In this document: one piece after another, positions 14,313-21,994 of the stretch
Numbering within the stretch: the stretch's first letter is position 1
How the letters are laid out: each line of letters begins with the position of its first letter
Origin: Streptomycetales bacterium
GTDB lineage: Bacteria; Actinomycetota; Actinomycetes; Prado026
Length of the DNA: 25,631 nucleotides
Direction of reading: 5' to 3'
Assembly (NCBI GenBank): GCA_025361995.1
Contig: JANYIP010000212.1
Location: forward strand, 1 to 25,631
Translations under genes and position numbers: made by a program
The notes under the pieces: generated by a model
Seen by the model: only the letters and a program-made list of their open reading frames with translations
Told to the model about the DNA's origin: nothing
Database searches by the model: none

Positions 14313-15170
14313 AGGTGCGGGGCGCTTGGTGGCTTGGAGGGTGTAGGTCTGCGGAAGCCGGGCCGGGCGGTCGACGAGGCGGTACTCGCCGCCGCCGACC
14401 TCCTCCAGCGCACCCTCGATCGAGTCCCACGGGACGGTGTCGTGCTCGACCAGCCCGGTGATCTCCATGCCCCGCTCGAGCAGCGCCGTGATGATCTCGC
14501 CGAGGCCGTGGTTCCACGAGTGCGCGACGTTGTGCTCGAAGTCGACGTCGGTACGGACGTAGGTGCCCTCTTCCTCGTACACAGCCGGGGCCTCGGTCTC
14601 GAAGTACGCCTCCTCGATCACGAGCAGGCCGTCGGGCCGCGTCAGGCCGAGAGTCCACATCATCGGGTGGCCCTCGCGAATGAACAGCCGCCCACCCGGG
14701 CGCAGGAGGTCGACGACGACCTGGGCCCAGTCGGCGATCCGGGGGAGCCAGCACAGCGCCCCGATGCCGGTGTAGACGAGGTCGAAGCGCTCGCGGCCGA
14801 GCAGGTCAGGCGCGTCGTACACGTCGCCCTGGACGAAGTCGATGTCGGCGCCTGCGCGCTCGACGAGGCGGCGGGCCTCGGTGAGCGACGCGGGGGAGAA
14901 GTCGAGCCCGGTCATCCGGGCGCCGAGCCGGGACAGCGACAGGGTGTCGGTCCCGATGTGGCACTGCAGGTGCACGCCGCGCGCCCCGGCGATGTCGCCG
15001 AGGCGCGGCCGGTCGAACCTGACGACGTGGCTGAGGAACTCCGGGTCCGCGACGAACTCCTCGACTGAGTAGTCGGGGGAGGCGGCGTGCGCGGGTGCCC
15101 GCTCGTCCCAGTTGGCGAGGTTCACTGCGCGGGAGACGTTCACTGGCCGGGAGTCGTCGGTCGGTGTCAT
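14307..15170 (-). CDS. Class I SAM-dependent methyltransferase
   Basis: The 287-residue protein has the SAM-binding motif I in VHLQCHIGTDTLSLSRLGA (66-84), an acidic residue after strand 2 in MTGLDFSP (Asp90), DVYDAPDLL and FDLVYTGIGALCWLP (motif II region) and LLRPGGRLFIREGHP (motif III). The C-terminal third (VPWDSIEGALEEV and an aromatic-rich stretch) is the substrate cap and does not reveal the target. The ATG at 15170 is preceded by AAGGTG at five bases. The last codons run into the palindromic repeat, which supplies the stop. It is divergent from the class III aminotransferase gene with 52 bases between. Confidence 0.88.
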   Translation of the reverse strand: MTPTDDSRPVNVSRAVNLANWDERAPAHAASPDYSVEEFVADPEFLSHVVRFDRPRLGDIAGARGVHLQCHIGTDTLSLSRLGARMTGLDFSPASLTEARRLVERAGADIDFVQGDVYDAPDLLGRERFDLVYTGIGALCWLPRIADWAQVVVDLLRPGGRLFIREGHPMMWTLGLTRPDGLLVIEEAYFETEAPAVYEEEGTYVRTDVDFEHNVAHSWNHGLGEIITALLERGMEITGLVEHDTVPWDSIEGALEEVGGGEYRLVDRPARLPQTYTLQATKRPAPR

Positions 15171-15210
15171 GGCGGCACCTTAACCCTGGAATGCTGAATG
15201 CGCGTTCAGG

Positions 15211-15216
15211 TAGGGT
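15211..15216 (+). promoter_or_regulatory. Candidate leaderless -10 element of the class III aminotransferase gene
   Basis: TAGGGT lies six bases before the ATG at 15223 (TAGGGT-CGGGCC-ATG). The same spacing is seen before three other genes in the window. A purine-rich AGGTAGGG could instead serve as ribosome binding site, so the two readings compete. Confidence 0.4.
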
Positions 15217-15222
15217 CGGGCC

Positions 15223-16593
15223 ATGACCGGTGGAACTGAGCTGCCGCAGGTACGGACCGCGCTGCCCGGGCCGCTGAGCAAGGTCGCCCTGCAGCGCAAG
15301 GACCGGGTGCTGAACGGGGTGCTGCGGGACTTCGAAGGCGTGCCGTTCGTGGAGGCCCGCCGCCACGACTACCTGATCGAGGATCTGGACGGGAACACCT
15401 TCGCCGACCACGTGAGCGCGTGGGGCGCGGCGCCGTACGGGGCCCACCCGCCGACCGTGCGCGCGGCCCAGCTCGCGGCCTGGGACCGCTACGGCATGGA
15501 GATCACCAACTACCTGCAGACCGAGCCGGTGATCGAGCTGGCCGAGCGGCTGGTCGCGCTCGCGCCCGGGCGGATCGCGCGCGTGGCGCCCACGGTGACC
15601 GGGACCGAGGCGGTCGAGGGCGCGGTCAAGCTGGCCCGCGAGGCCACCGGGCGGCCGATGATCCTGAGCTTCCTCGGGCAGTACCACGGCGAGTCGACGT
15701 ACCTCGCGGCGGCCAACTCGACGGACACCTCGGTGCCGACGACGGGCAACGCCCAGTACGTGCCCGGGTTCGTCTTCGCGCCGTACCCCCACTCCTTCCG
15801 CGGGCCGTTCCAGCGCGGCGCCGGCCCGTTCGACGACACCCTCACGCTGGACTTCATCGAGAACTGGTTGCTACGCCTGCAGGTCGAGCCGACGCAGATC
15901 GCCGGCGTCCTGATCGAGCCGGTCGCCGGGGAGGCCGGCATCCTGGCCCCGTCGGCGGAGTTCTGGGGCGGCCTGACCGCGCTGTGCGACAGGTATGGCT
16001 GGCTGCTCATCCTGGACGAGGTCCAGACCTGCCTGGGCAGGTGCGGCACTGTCTTCGCCGCCGACCTGTGGGGGCTGGAGCCGGACATCCTGCTGCTGGG
16101 CAAGGGTTTGACCGCCGGCGGCCAGGCGATCGCGGCGATCATGGCGACCGACGCGGTGCTCGCCGACTCGCACACCCACCTGGGCGGGACGTACGCGTGG
16201 GAACCGGCCGCCTGCGCGGCAGCCCTGGCCGGGCTCGACCTGCTGGCCTCGGGCGAGGTCCTCGCGAACGTCAAGGAGCTCGGCGCCGTCGCGCGGGAGG
16301 AGCTCCTCCCGCTCGTGGACCGCTTCGAGCAGGTCGGAGACGTACGGCCGCTGGGGGCCTGGGTCGCGCTCGAGTTCGTGACCGACAAGGCGTCGATCAC
16401 CGCGGCGCCCGCGTTCGGGTGGGCGGTGCACCAGAACATGCTCCGGCGCGGGGTGCTGGCGATCAGCGAGGGCAACAAGCCGCTGTACCGGATGCAGCCC
16501 GCCCTGACGATGCCGCCCGAGCTCTTCCGGTGGTCCTGCCGCCAGCTGGCGGAGGCGATCGCCCAGGTGGCCGCCGACCCGCCGGTCGAGTAG
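15223..16593 (+). CDS. PLP-dependent class III aminotransferase
   Basis: The 456-residue protein has the fold type I class III pattern: TVTGTEAVEGAVKLAR (phosphate-binding loop), GQYHGEST (152-158), IEPVAGEAGI (231-240), LILDEVQTCLGRCGT with Asp265 holding the PLP ring nitrogen, and Lys294 in LLGKGLTAGG as the Schiff-base lysine. Family members move an omega-amino group (GABA, ornithine, diaminobutyrate, beta-alanine) to a keto acid, or isomerise or decarboxylate. The substrate cannot be assigned. The PLP desulfurase-like gene follows after 25 bases, and a methyltransferase lies divergent, which suggests a small metabolic unit. Confidence 0.92.
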   Translation: MTGGTELPQVRTALPGPLSKVALQRKDRVLNGVLRDFEGVPFVEARRHDYLIEDLDGNTFADHVSAWGAAPYGAHPPTVRAAQLAAWDRYGMEITNYLQTEPVIELAERLVALAPGRIARVAPTVTGTEAVEGAVKLAREATGRPMILSFLGQYHGESTYLAAANSTDTSVPTTGNAQYVPGFVFAPYPHSFRGPFQRGAGPFDDTLTLDFIENWLLRLQVEPTQIAGVLIEPVAGEAGILAPSAEFWGGLTALCDRYGWLLILDEVQTCLGRCGTVFAADLWGLEPDILLLGKGLTAGGQAIAAIMATDAVLADSHTHLGGTYAWEPAACAAALAGLDLLASGEVLANVKELGAVAREELLPLVDRFEQVGDVRPLGAWVALEFVTDKASITAAPAFGWAVHQNMLRRGVLAISEGNKPLYRMQPALTMPPELFRWSCRQLAEAIAQVAADPPVE

Positions 16594-16605
16594 CAGGCGG
16601 CACGG

Positions 16606-16611
16606 TACGGT
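16606..16611 (+). promoter_or_regulatory. Candidate leaderless -10 element of the desulfurase-like gene
   Basis: TACGGT is followed by seven bases and the ATG at 16619. No ribosome binding site is seen in the 25-base gap, so either a leaderless transcript or translational read-on from the upstream aminotransferase gene is needed. Confidence 0.4.
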
Positions 16612-16618
16612 CCTGCGC

Positions 16619-17830
16619 ATGACGTACGACGTGAAGCGGATCCGTGCCCAGTACCCGGCCCTGGCGGGCCCGACGGTCTACCTCGACGGAGCTGCCGGGA
16701 CCCAGTCGCCCGAGGAGGTCATCGAGGCGATCGCAGGCGCCTACCGGGTGGGGACCAGCAACGGTGGGGGCCAGTTCGCGACGAGCGCGCGGGCGGACGG
16801 GTTTGCCCAGGCAGCCCGCGACGCCGTGGCCGACCTTGTCGGCGGCGTTGCCGGTGGGGTGGTACTGGGTCCGAACATGACGACGCTGACGTACCGCTTC
16901 GCGCGGACGCTCGCCGACTCCTGGACAGCCGGCGACAACATCGTGGTCTCGCGGCTGGACCACGACGCCAACATCCGGCCCTGGGTGCAGCTGGCCGGGC
17001 GCAGCGGGGTGGACGTCCGCTGGGCCGAGGTGGACCTCGCCGACGGGACGCTGCCGTTCGCGCAGTACGACGGGCTGGTCGACGAGCGCACCCGTCTCGT
17101 TGCCGTGACTGCGGCGAGCAACGTACTGGGGACCCGCCCTGACGTCCGCTCCATCACCGACCTCGCTCGCTCCCGCGGGGCCCTGTCGTACGTCGACGGG
17201 GTGCACTCGACCGCGCACGGGGTGACGGACATCGGGGCGTACGGGTGCGACTTCTATGCGACCAGCGCGTACAAGTGGGTCGGCCCGCACGTGGGGTGCG
17301 TGATCGCCGACCCGCTGTTCCTGGCCGGCCTGCGGCCGGAGAAGCTCGCGTCGTCGTCGAACGAGGTGCCTGACCGCTTCGAGTGGGGGACCCCGTCGTA
17401 CCAGAACTTCGCCGGCGTGGCGGCGGCGGTCGACCACCTGGCCGGGTTGGACGACGAGGCCCGCGGCACCAGGCGCGAGCGGCTGGTCGCGTCCCTGGGC
17501 GCCGCGGAGAAGCACGAGCAGCGCCTCCTCGGCGACCTGCTGGCGGGGCTGGCCGCCGACGAGCGGATCACGGTTTATGGACGAGCACCGCACCGCACGT
17601 CCACGGTCTATTTCACCGTCGCGGGGTTGACGCCGCAGCAGGTTGCGGCGGGGCTGGCAGCTGCGAGCGTCAACGTCTGGGACGGCCACAACTACGCGTA
17701 CGAGGTGACCGCGGCGCTGGGTATCCGCGACGCGGGCAGCGCCGTCCGGGTCAGCCTCGACCACTACACGGACGACGCGGACGTGGCGCGGCTGCTCGAG
17801 GCGCTGGAGCTCGTGGGCCGTTCCGCCTGA
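16619..17830 (+). CDS. Cysteine-desulfurase-like class V aminotransferase lacking the catalytic cysteine
   Basis: The 403-residue protein is fold type I class V: YLDGAAGTQSP near the N-terminus, SRLDHDANIRPW (111-122), SYVDGVHSTAHG with Asp193 and His196, and Lys219 in ATSAYKWVGPH as the PLP lysine. In SufS/CsdA the catalytic cysteine sits in an RxGxxCA loop; here the matching segment reads VWDGHNYAYE with Tyr359 in that place. This fits the VC1184-like subfamily (TIGR01976), which keeps the fold but is not a proven desulfurase. The reaction is unknown. The 3' end overlaps the convergent glycosylase gene by 67 bases. Confidence 0.88.
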   Translation: MTYDVKRIRAQYPALAGPTVYLDGAAGTQSPEEVIEAIAGAYRVGTSNGGGQFATSARADGFAQAARDAVADLVGGVAGGVVLGPNMTTLTYRFARTLADSWTAGDNIVVSRLDHDANIRPWVQLAGRSGVDVRWAEVDLADGTLPFAQYDGLVDERTRLVAVTAASNVLGTRPDVRSITDLARSRGALSYVDGVHSTAHGVTDIGAYGCDFYATSAYKWVGPHVGCVIADPLFLAGLRPEKLASSSNEVPDRFEWGTPSYQNFAGVAAAVDHLAGLDDEARGTRRERLVASLGAAEKHEQRLLGDLLAGLAADERITVYGRAPHRTSTVYFTVAGLTPQQVAAGLAAASVNVWDGHNYAYEVTAALGIRDAGSAVRVSLDHYTDDADVARLLEALELVGRSA

Positions 17831-18729
17831 CCCTGCTCCCGACTTGCCAGCTGAGGATTCGCCAGCAGCGCCGGTCCGGCGGCCCGCGCCGCCACGCACG
17901 CCCAGGTTCGCCACGGAATCCAGTGCTCGCGCCCGTATGCCTCGAGCTCGGTGGGGCTCAGCGCCCGGCCGGCGCCGGTGAGCTCGCCCGCGAGCGCGAG
18001 CAGCTGCGGCTCGGCGGTGGGCAGGACGTCCACGTGGCCCAGCGCCCGGACGATGACGAGCTCGGCATAGAACGGACCGATCCCGTCGAGCTCGCGCAGC
18101 CGGGCGGCCGCTTCACCGATCGGCAGCGCCCGGAGCTCGGCGGTGCCGAGCCGCCCCTGCAGTGCTGCCCGGGCGACCCCGTGGAGCCGCTCGATCTTCT
18201 CGGCGGACAGGCCGGGGAACGCGTCCACCGTCAGCAGCTGCCGAGGGGTCGGCATGACCGGGATCCGCTGCCCACCCACGTCGATCGTCGCGCCGTGGGC
18301 GACGGACAGGTCGGCTCGGACCTTGGCCATCTGCTGTCGTGGCCGGCGAGCCGAGAGCACTGCCCAGGCGAGCGCCTCGTACGCCGAGTAGAAGAGCGGC
18401 GGCCGCAGCCCGGGCCGCACACGTTGCAGCTGACCGATGAGCGGGTCGCGGTCGCCGAGCGCGTCCCAGCCGGTCGCGTCGACGTCGACCGAGAGCACGC
18501 GGGCGACTTGGGCACCTACCGCGTCGAGCGACTTGGGGCCGGCGCCGCCGATGTCGAGCGCCAGCCTCCCGGACGGTTGCCGGGTCACGACGGCGGCGAC
18601 CTGCTCGTCGTACCCGTCGAGGACGAAGCCGAGCGGCATCGTGGCGGCGTCTGGGGCTGCCTCGCGCTGGCCGAAGCCGAAGTTGATGGACTGTGTCAGG
18701 TCGAACCGGCCGACCGGTGTGATCTCCAT
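17764..18729 (-). CDS. AlkA-like DNA-3-methyladenine glycosylase (HhH-GPD superfamily)
   Basis: The 321-residue protein has an AlkA N-terminal-like domain (about 1-105), then a helical domain with SAYEALAWAVLSARR and the helix-hairpin-helix LDGIGPFYAEL (214-224). Family enzymes remove alkylated bases by flipping them out, using an Asp downstream of the hairpin. Here the matching stretch reads DVLPTAEPQL, with Glu240 nearest the expected position and no Asp. I recall related actinobacterial proteins with the same DVxPxxEP pattern, so this may be a subfamily trait. The C-terminal 25 residues are a Ser/Ala-rich tail encoded opposite the desulfurase-like gene. ATG at 18729 is 43 bases from the XdhC stop, within a minus-strand run. 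Confidence 0.82.
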   Translation of the reverse strand: MEITPVGRFDLTQSINFGFGQREAAPDAATMPLGFVLDGYDEQVAAVVTRQPSGRLALDIGGAGPKSLDAVGAQVARVLSVDVDATGWDALGDRDPLIGQLQRVRPGLRPPLFYSAYEALAWAVLSARRPRQQMAKVRADLSVAHGATIDVGGQRIPVMPTPRQLLTVDAFPGLSAEKIERLHGVARAALQGRLGTAELRALPIGEAAARLRELDGIGPFYAELVIVRALGHVDVLPTAEPQLLALAGELTGAGRALSPTELEAYGREHWIPWRTWACVAARAAGPALLANPQLASREQGQAERPTSSSASSSRATSASSV

Positions 18730-18772
18730 GGGGACACCTTGGATCAAGGGTCCGACAGCCGGTGGCAGCAGG

Positions 18773-19300
18773 TCAGCGGTACGGGCCGCCGTCGCGTCCG
18801 TTGCGGTCAGCGAGCAGCCCGGCCAGCGTCGCGACCGCGATCTCGGCAGGGGAGCGCGAACCGATGTTGAGGCCGATCGGTCGGTGCACACGGGCGATGT
18901 CCGTGTCGTCGAAGCCACGTTCGCGCAGCGCCGCGACGTGCGGTGCCGTGTGCCGCGGGCTCCCCATCACGCCGACCCAGCGAGGGCTCCCGCGCAGCAC
19001 GTCGGCGAGGACGTCGCCCAGCTCGGGCCGGTCGTGGTCGGTCACGACGACGTCGGTGGTCGCGTCGAGCCCGGCGCTCGCCGCGTCGGCGACCTCGGGC
19101 AGCCGGCCGCCGCGCCTGGCCGGGTCCGGCTCGAGGATGACAACGGCGTAGCCCACGTGCTCGGCGAAGTGCGCCAGCTCGCGGCACACGGGGGAGCTGA
19201 AGACGGCTACCAGCCGGCGGTCACCGGTGGGGGCGGGCAGGTCGCCGTGGGCGATCGCGCAGGCGACTCCGTCGTCGTGGACATGCGGCTCTGCGGTCAT
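18773..19300 (-). CDS. XdhC-family protein (Rossmann domain only)
   Basis: The 175-residue protein has the XdhC C-terminal Rossmann domain: VVVTDHDRPELGDVLADVLR, WVGVMGSPRHTAPHVAALRERGF and GLNIGSRSPAEIAVATLAGLL (143-162). XdhC proteins insert or sulfurate the molybdenum cofactor of xanthine dehydrogenase and relatives. The usual N-terminal XdhC/CoxI domain is missing, and no molybdenum hydroxylase gene lies in the window. CoxF/CoxI-like single-domain forms are known, so its partner may be elsewhere in the genome. It lies 15 bases after the nitroreductase gene, probably in one transcript. Confidence 0.85.
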   Translation of the reverse strand: MTAEPHVHDDGVACAIAHGDLPAPTGDRRLVAVFSSPVCRELAHFAEHVGYAVVILEPDPARRGGRLPEVADAASAGLDATTDVVVTDHDRPELGDVLADVLRGSPRWVGVMGSPRHTAPHVAALRERGFDDTDIARVHRPIGLNIGSRSPAEIAVATLAGLLADRNGRDGGPYR

Positions 19301-19315
19301 CGTGGGCGCCCCTGT

Positions 19316-19765
19316 TCAGCCGTGATCGGTGGCGGCGGGCTCGGCGACGAAGAGCGGGATCTGCCGGTCCGTCTTGATCTGGTACTCCGCGTACGGCGGG
19401 AACGCGGCGACGGCCCGCTCCCACCAGAGCGCCTTCTCCTCGCCGGTCACCTCGCGGACGACCATGTCCTGACGCACCGGCCCGTCCTGCAGCTCGACTC
19501 GTGGGTCGGCGAGCAAGTTGTAGTACCAGACCGGGTGCTTGGGCGCCCCGCCCATCGATGCGACCACGGCGTAGCGGCCCTCGTGCTCGACGCGCATCAG
19601 CGGTGTCTTGCGGATCTTGCCCGACTTGGCGCCGAGGGTGGTCAGGACGATGACCGGCAGGCCGTGCAGCTGGGTGCCCTGGGTCCCGCCGGAGCTCTCG
19701 ATCAGCTCGACCTGGTCGCGGACCCACTGCTGGGTGCTGGGCTCGTACTCTCCGACCAGGGGCAT
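19316..19765 (-). CDS. Deazaflavin (F420)-dependent nitroreductase family protein
   Basis: The 149-residue protein matches the Ddn-type split beta-barrel family: VIVLTTLGAKSGKIRKTPLMRVEHEGRYAVVASMGGAPKHPVWYYNLLADPRVEL is covered by residues roughly 40-95, where GAKSGKIRKTPL is the F420 phosphate-binding segment and HPVWYYNL the typical core. Such proteins use F420H2 to reduce quinones, nitro compounds or other acceptors; the substrate is unknown. I chose ATG at 19765, the usual MPLVGEYEPS start. An in-frame GTG at 19780, preceded by TAGGGA, is a fair alternative. The S4 gene lies 27 bases upstream. Confidence 0.9.
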   Translation of the reverse strand: MPLVGEYEPSTQQWVRDQVELIESSGGTQGTQLHGLPVIVLTTLGAKSGKIRKTPLMRVEHEGRYAVVASMGGAPKHPVWYYNLLADPRVELQDGPVRQDMVVREVTGEEKALWWERAVAAFPPYAEYQIKTDRQIPLFVAEPAATDHG

Positions 19766-19792
19766 GGGCTCAGTTAACACGACCGTCCCTAC

Positions 19793-19999
19793 TCACACGA
19801 CCCGGACGTCCTCGCCGTGGACGCTGACCTGGTCGCCGGCCACGAGCTGCCGGCCGCGCCTGGTCTCGACCTCGCCGTTCACGGTCACGACGCCTTCGGC
19901 CAGCAGCGCCTTGACGTCGGAGCCGGCGTCGACGACATCGATGAGCTTGAGCAGCTGGCCGAGCCTGATGACGTCGTTCTTGAGCTTCACTTCGCGCAT
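19793..19999 (-). CDS. Small S4-domain RNA-binding protein (YbcJ/YaaA-like)
   Basis: The 68-residue protein is almost entirely one S4 domain: IRLGQLLKLIDVVDAGSDVKALLAEGVVTVNGEVETRRGRQLVAGDQVSV. This alpha-L fold binds structured RNA, and single-domain forms are ribosome-associated or bind RNA in the cytoplasm. The exact target is unknown. ATG at 19999 gives the usual family length. It is the first gene of a four-gene minus-strand run (S4, nitroreductase, XdhC, glycosylase) and is divergent from the PolA-like gene across 159 bases. Confidence 0.88.
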   Translation of the reverse strand: MREVKLKNDVIRLGQLLKLIDVVDAGSDVKALLAEGVVTVNGEVETRRGRQLVAGDQVSVHGEDVRVV

Positions 20000-20094
20000 G
20001 GGGCAAGCATGCCCGGTCCGGTCCGGGCGGCGACCTGACTCGCCGGGGCGCGGTGCTGGTGCGGGACCTGTGAACCCGGGTTCGCTCTTCGGCG

Positions 20095-20136
20095 TCCTTA
20101 AGCCCTGCTCGCACGGATGGGGGCAGGTCTTAAGGA
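20095..20136. promoter_or_regulatory. Inverted repeat in the S4/PolA-like intergenic region
   Basis: TCCTTAAGCCCTGC (20095-20108) and GCAGGTCTTAAGGA (20123-20136) are inverted copies, 14-base arms with one mismatch and a 14-base loop. Further partial symmetry (CTTCG ... CGAAG) lies outside at 20087-20091 and 20141-20145. It is 23 bases before the PolA-like start. It may be an operator or a leader hairpin; no T-run follows, so a terminator is less likely. The rest of the 159-base gap shows no other clear signal. Confidence 0.55.
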
Positions 20137-20158
20137 AGGGCGAAGGGACAATGACGCC

Positions 20159-21934
20159 GTGCCCACCGTCGACCCTCTCGCCGCTGGGCCGGCCGCTGGG
20201 CTGGCTGACGAGCTCGTCGCCGAAGGCTGCATACGCGGCGCGGCGCTCGGGCTCGTCGTGGCGCCCGGGCTCGGGGTCGCTCTCGCCTGGCCGGTCGGCC
20301 GACGGGGCGTCGCAGCGAAGAGCCCCGCTGACGTCGCAGCAGTGCTCAGCTCGCTCGCTCCGCTCGACCCGCGCTGGACCTGGTGGACCGCCCAAGGCAC
20401 CGCCGCAAGCCTCGTCGCCGCCGGCCTGCGGCCGAGGGCCTGCTGGGACGTCGGAGCGGTCGGAAGGCTGCTGCACGGGCTACGACGCGACGACCCCGCT
20501 GCGGTTTGGGCGGCCGAGCGAGAGCTGCCGGAGGCACCAGTCACCCGCGGTCAGCTCGACCTGCTGGATCTCGAGGGAGAGGACGGCGAGCCGGTACGCA
20601 GCGACGGTCAGCTGAGCCGTGACTGGCTTCGCGGGCGCTGGGCGCAGGACCTGGAGTCCGCGCAGACCTGGGCGGCGCTGGCGCTGGAGGTCCAGGCCAG
20701 CCAGCAGGCCAGGTTGACCGCGGCCGCCGACCCCCGCGCGCACACCGGCCGACCCGGTGGCACGAACCTGGCGACCCTCACGGCGTACGCGGAGTCGGCG
20801 GCCGCGCTGCTCGCGGTCGAGCTCGAGCACGACGGCCTGCCGCTGGACCGCGGGGTCCTGGAGGCAATGCTGCGTGAGCTCGTGGGCGAGCGGCCGTCGG
20901 ACCCGGCCCACGAGGCGAGGTTGCGCGCGCAGCGCGACGAGCTGGTCCTGCGCCACTTCCCCGAGTCGGGCGTCGACCTGCGCAACCCTCTGCAGGTGCG
21001 CGCGATGCTCAGCCGGAGCGGCATCGACGTCCCGGACACGCGGTCGTGGCGGCTCGAGCCTTACGCCGCGAGCTCACCAGCGGTGGCCGCGCTGCTGGCG
21101 TGGCGAAAGGCCGAGCGCGTCTCGACGACGTACGGGTACGCCTGGCTGGAACGCAGCGTCCAGGGTGGCCGGCTGCGGGGCGCCTGGAGTGCGGCCGACG
21201 GCGGGGCCGGCCGGATGACTGCGCAGGCCGGCCTGCACAACATGCCGACCGAGCTGCGTCCGGCAGTCTGCGCCGAGGACGGGATGGTCTTCGTGCGCGG
21301 CGACCTGGGGCAGGTGGAGCCCCGGGTCCTGGCCGCGGTGTCCGGCGACGAGGGGCTGGCCGGGGCCGCGACCGAGGACGACATGTACGCGCCGGTCGCC
21401 CGCCGGCTGGGGTGCGACCGGCCGACTGCCAAGGTGGCCGTCCTGGCTGCGATGTACGGGCAGACCTCGGGACCGGCCGGCGAGGCGCTCAAGCAGATGG
21501 ACCTGACCTACCCGAAGGCGATGGCGTACCTGCGCGACGCCGAGGCGGCCGGACTGGCTGGTGCCGACAAGCGGACGTACGGCGGCCGGCTGCTGCCCGG
21601 GCTCGGTGAGCCGGGCTCGGGTGGCCATGGCAGGTACGTCCGCAACGCCGTCGTCCAGGGCGCCGCCGCCGAGCTCTTCAAGGCCTGGGCCGCGACCGTC
21701 CGCAGCGGGCTGGCCGCGGCCGATGTCGAACCCGAAGCCGAACGTGTCGCCGGCCAGATCGTGCTGTGCCTGCACGACGAGCTGCTCCTGCACGTACCAG
21801 CCGCGAGCGCCGACGCGGCCGCTGCCCTCCTGGCGTCCGCGCTCGACGCGACGACAGCCTGGTGGGCGGCCGGCAGCGGCGTACGTTTCGTCGTCCAGGT
21901 CGCCGTCGGCCCGACCTGGGCTGCCGCGCACTGA
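20159..21934 (+). CDS. Short family A DNA polymerase with degenerate 3'-5' exonuclease-like N-terminus
   Basis: The 591-residue protein has all three polymerase I palm and finger motifs: motif A GDLGQVEPRVLA (381-392), motif B RPTAKVAVLAAMYG (421-434) and motif C HDE (539-541). AGRMTAQAGLHNMP (350-363) corresponds to the conserved RxSSxxPNLQNIP region. The N-terminal 200 residues resemble a 3'-5' exonuclease fold but I see no DxE metal motif, so proofreading is doubtful. The 5' nuclease of true PolA is absent. Motif A has Gly for the usual Ser and Pro for the Leu after Glu. This type occurs as a second PolA-like enzyme in actinobacteria; its role is unclear. GTG at 20159 is chosen because GAAGGG lies upstream; the frame is open from 20117, inside the inverted repeat. 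Confidence 0.88.
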   Translation: MPTVDPLAAGPAAGLADELVAEGCIRGAALGLVVAPGLGVALAWPVGRRGVAAKSPADVAAVLSSLAPLDPRWTWWTAQGTAASLVAAGLRPRACWDVGAVGRLLHGLRRDDPAAVWAAERELPEAPVTRGQLDLLDLEGEDGEPVRSDGQLSRDWLRGRWAQDLESAQTWAALALEVQASQQARLTAAADPRAHTGRPGGTNLATLTAYAESAAALLAVELEHDGLPLDRGVLEAMLRELVGERPSDPAHEARLRAQRDELVLRHFPESGVDLRNPLQVRAMLSRSGIDVPDTRSWRLEPYAASSPAVAALLAWRKAERVSTTYGYAWLERSVQGGRLRGAWSAADGGAGRMTAQAGLHNMPTELRPAVCAEDGMVFVRGDLGQVEPRVLAAVSGDEGLAGAATEDDMYAPVARRLGCDRPTAKVAVLAAMYGQTSGPAGEALKQMDLTYPKAMAYLRDAEAAGLAGADKRTYGGRLLPGLGEPGSGGHGRYVRNAVVQGAAAELFKAWAATVRSGLAAADVEPEAERVAGQIVLCLHDELLLHVPAASADAAAALLASALDATTAWWAAGSGVRFVVQVAVGPTWAAAH

Positions 21935-21994
21935 CTTCGCCCCGCCAGCTCCGCACGTCCAGCGCTCCTCGTGCAGAGGTGGCAGGCTCAGAGC

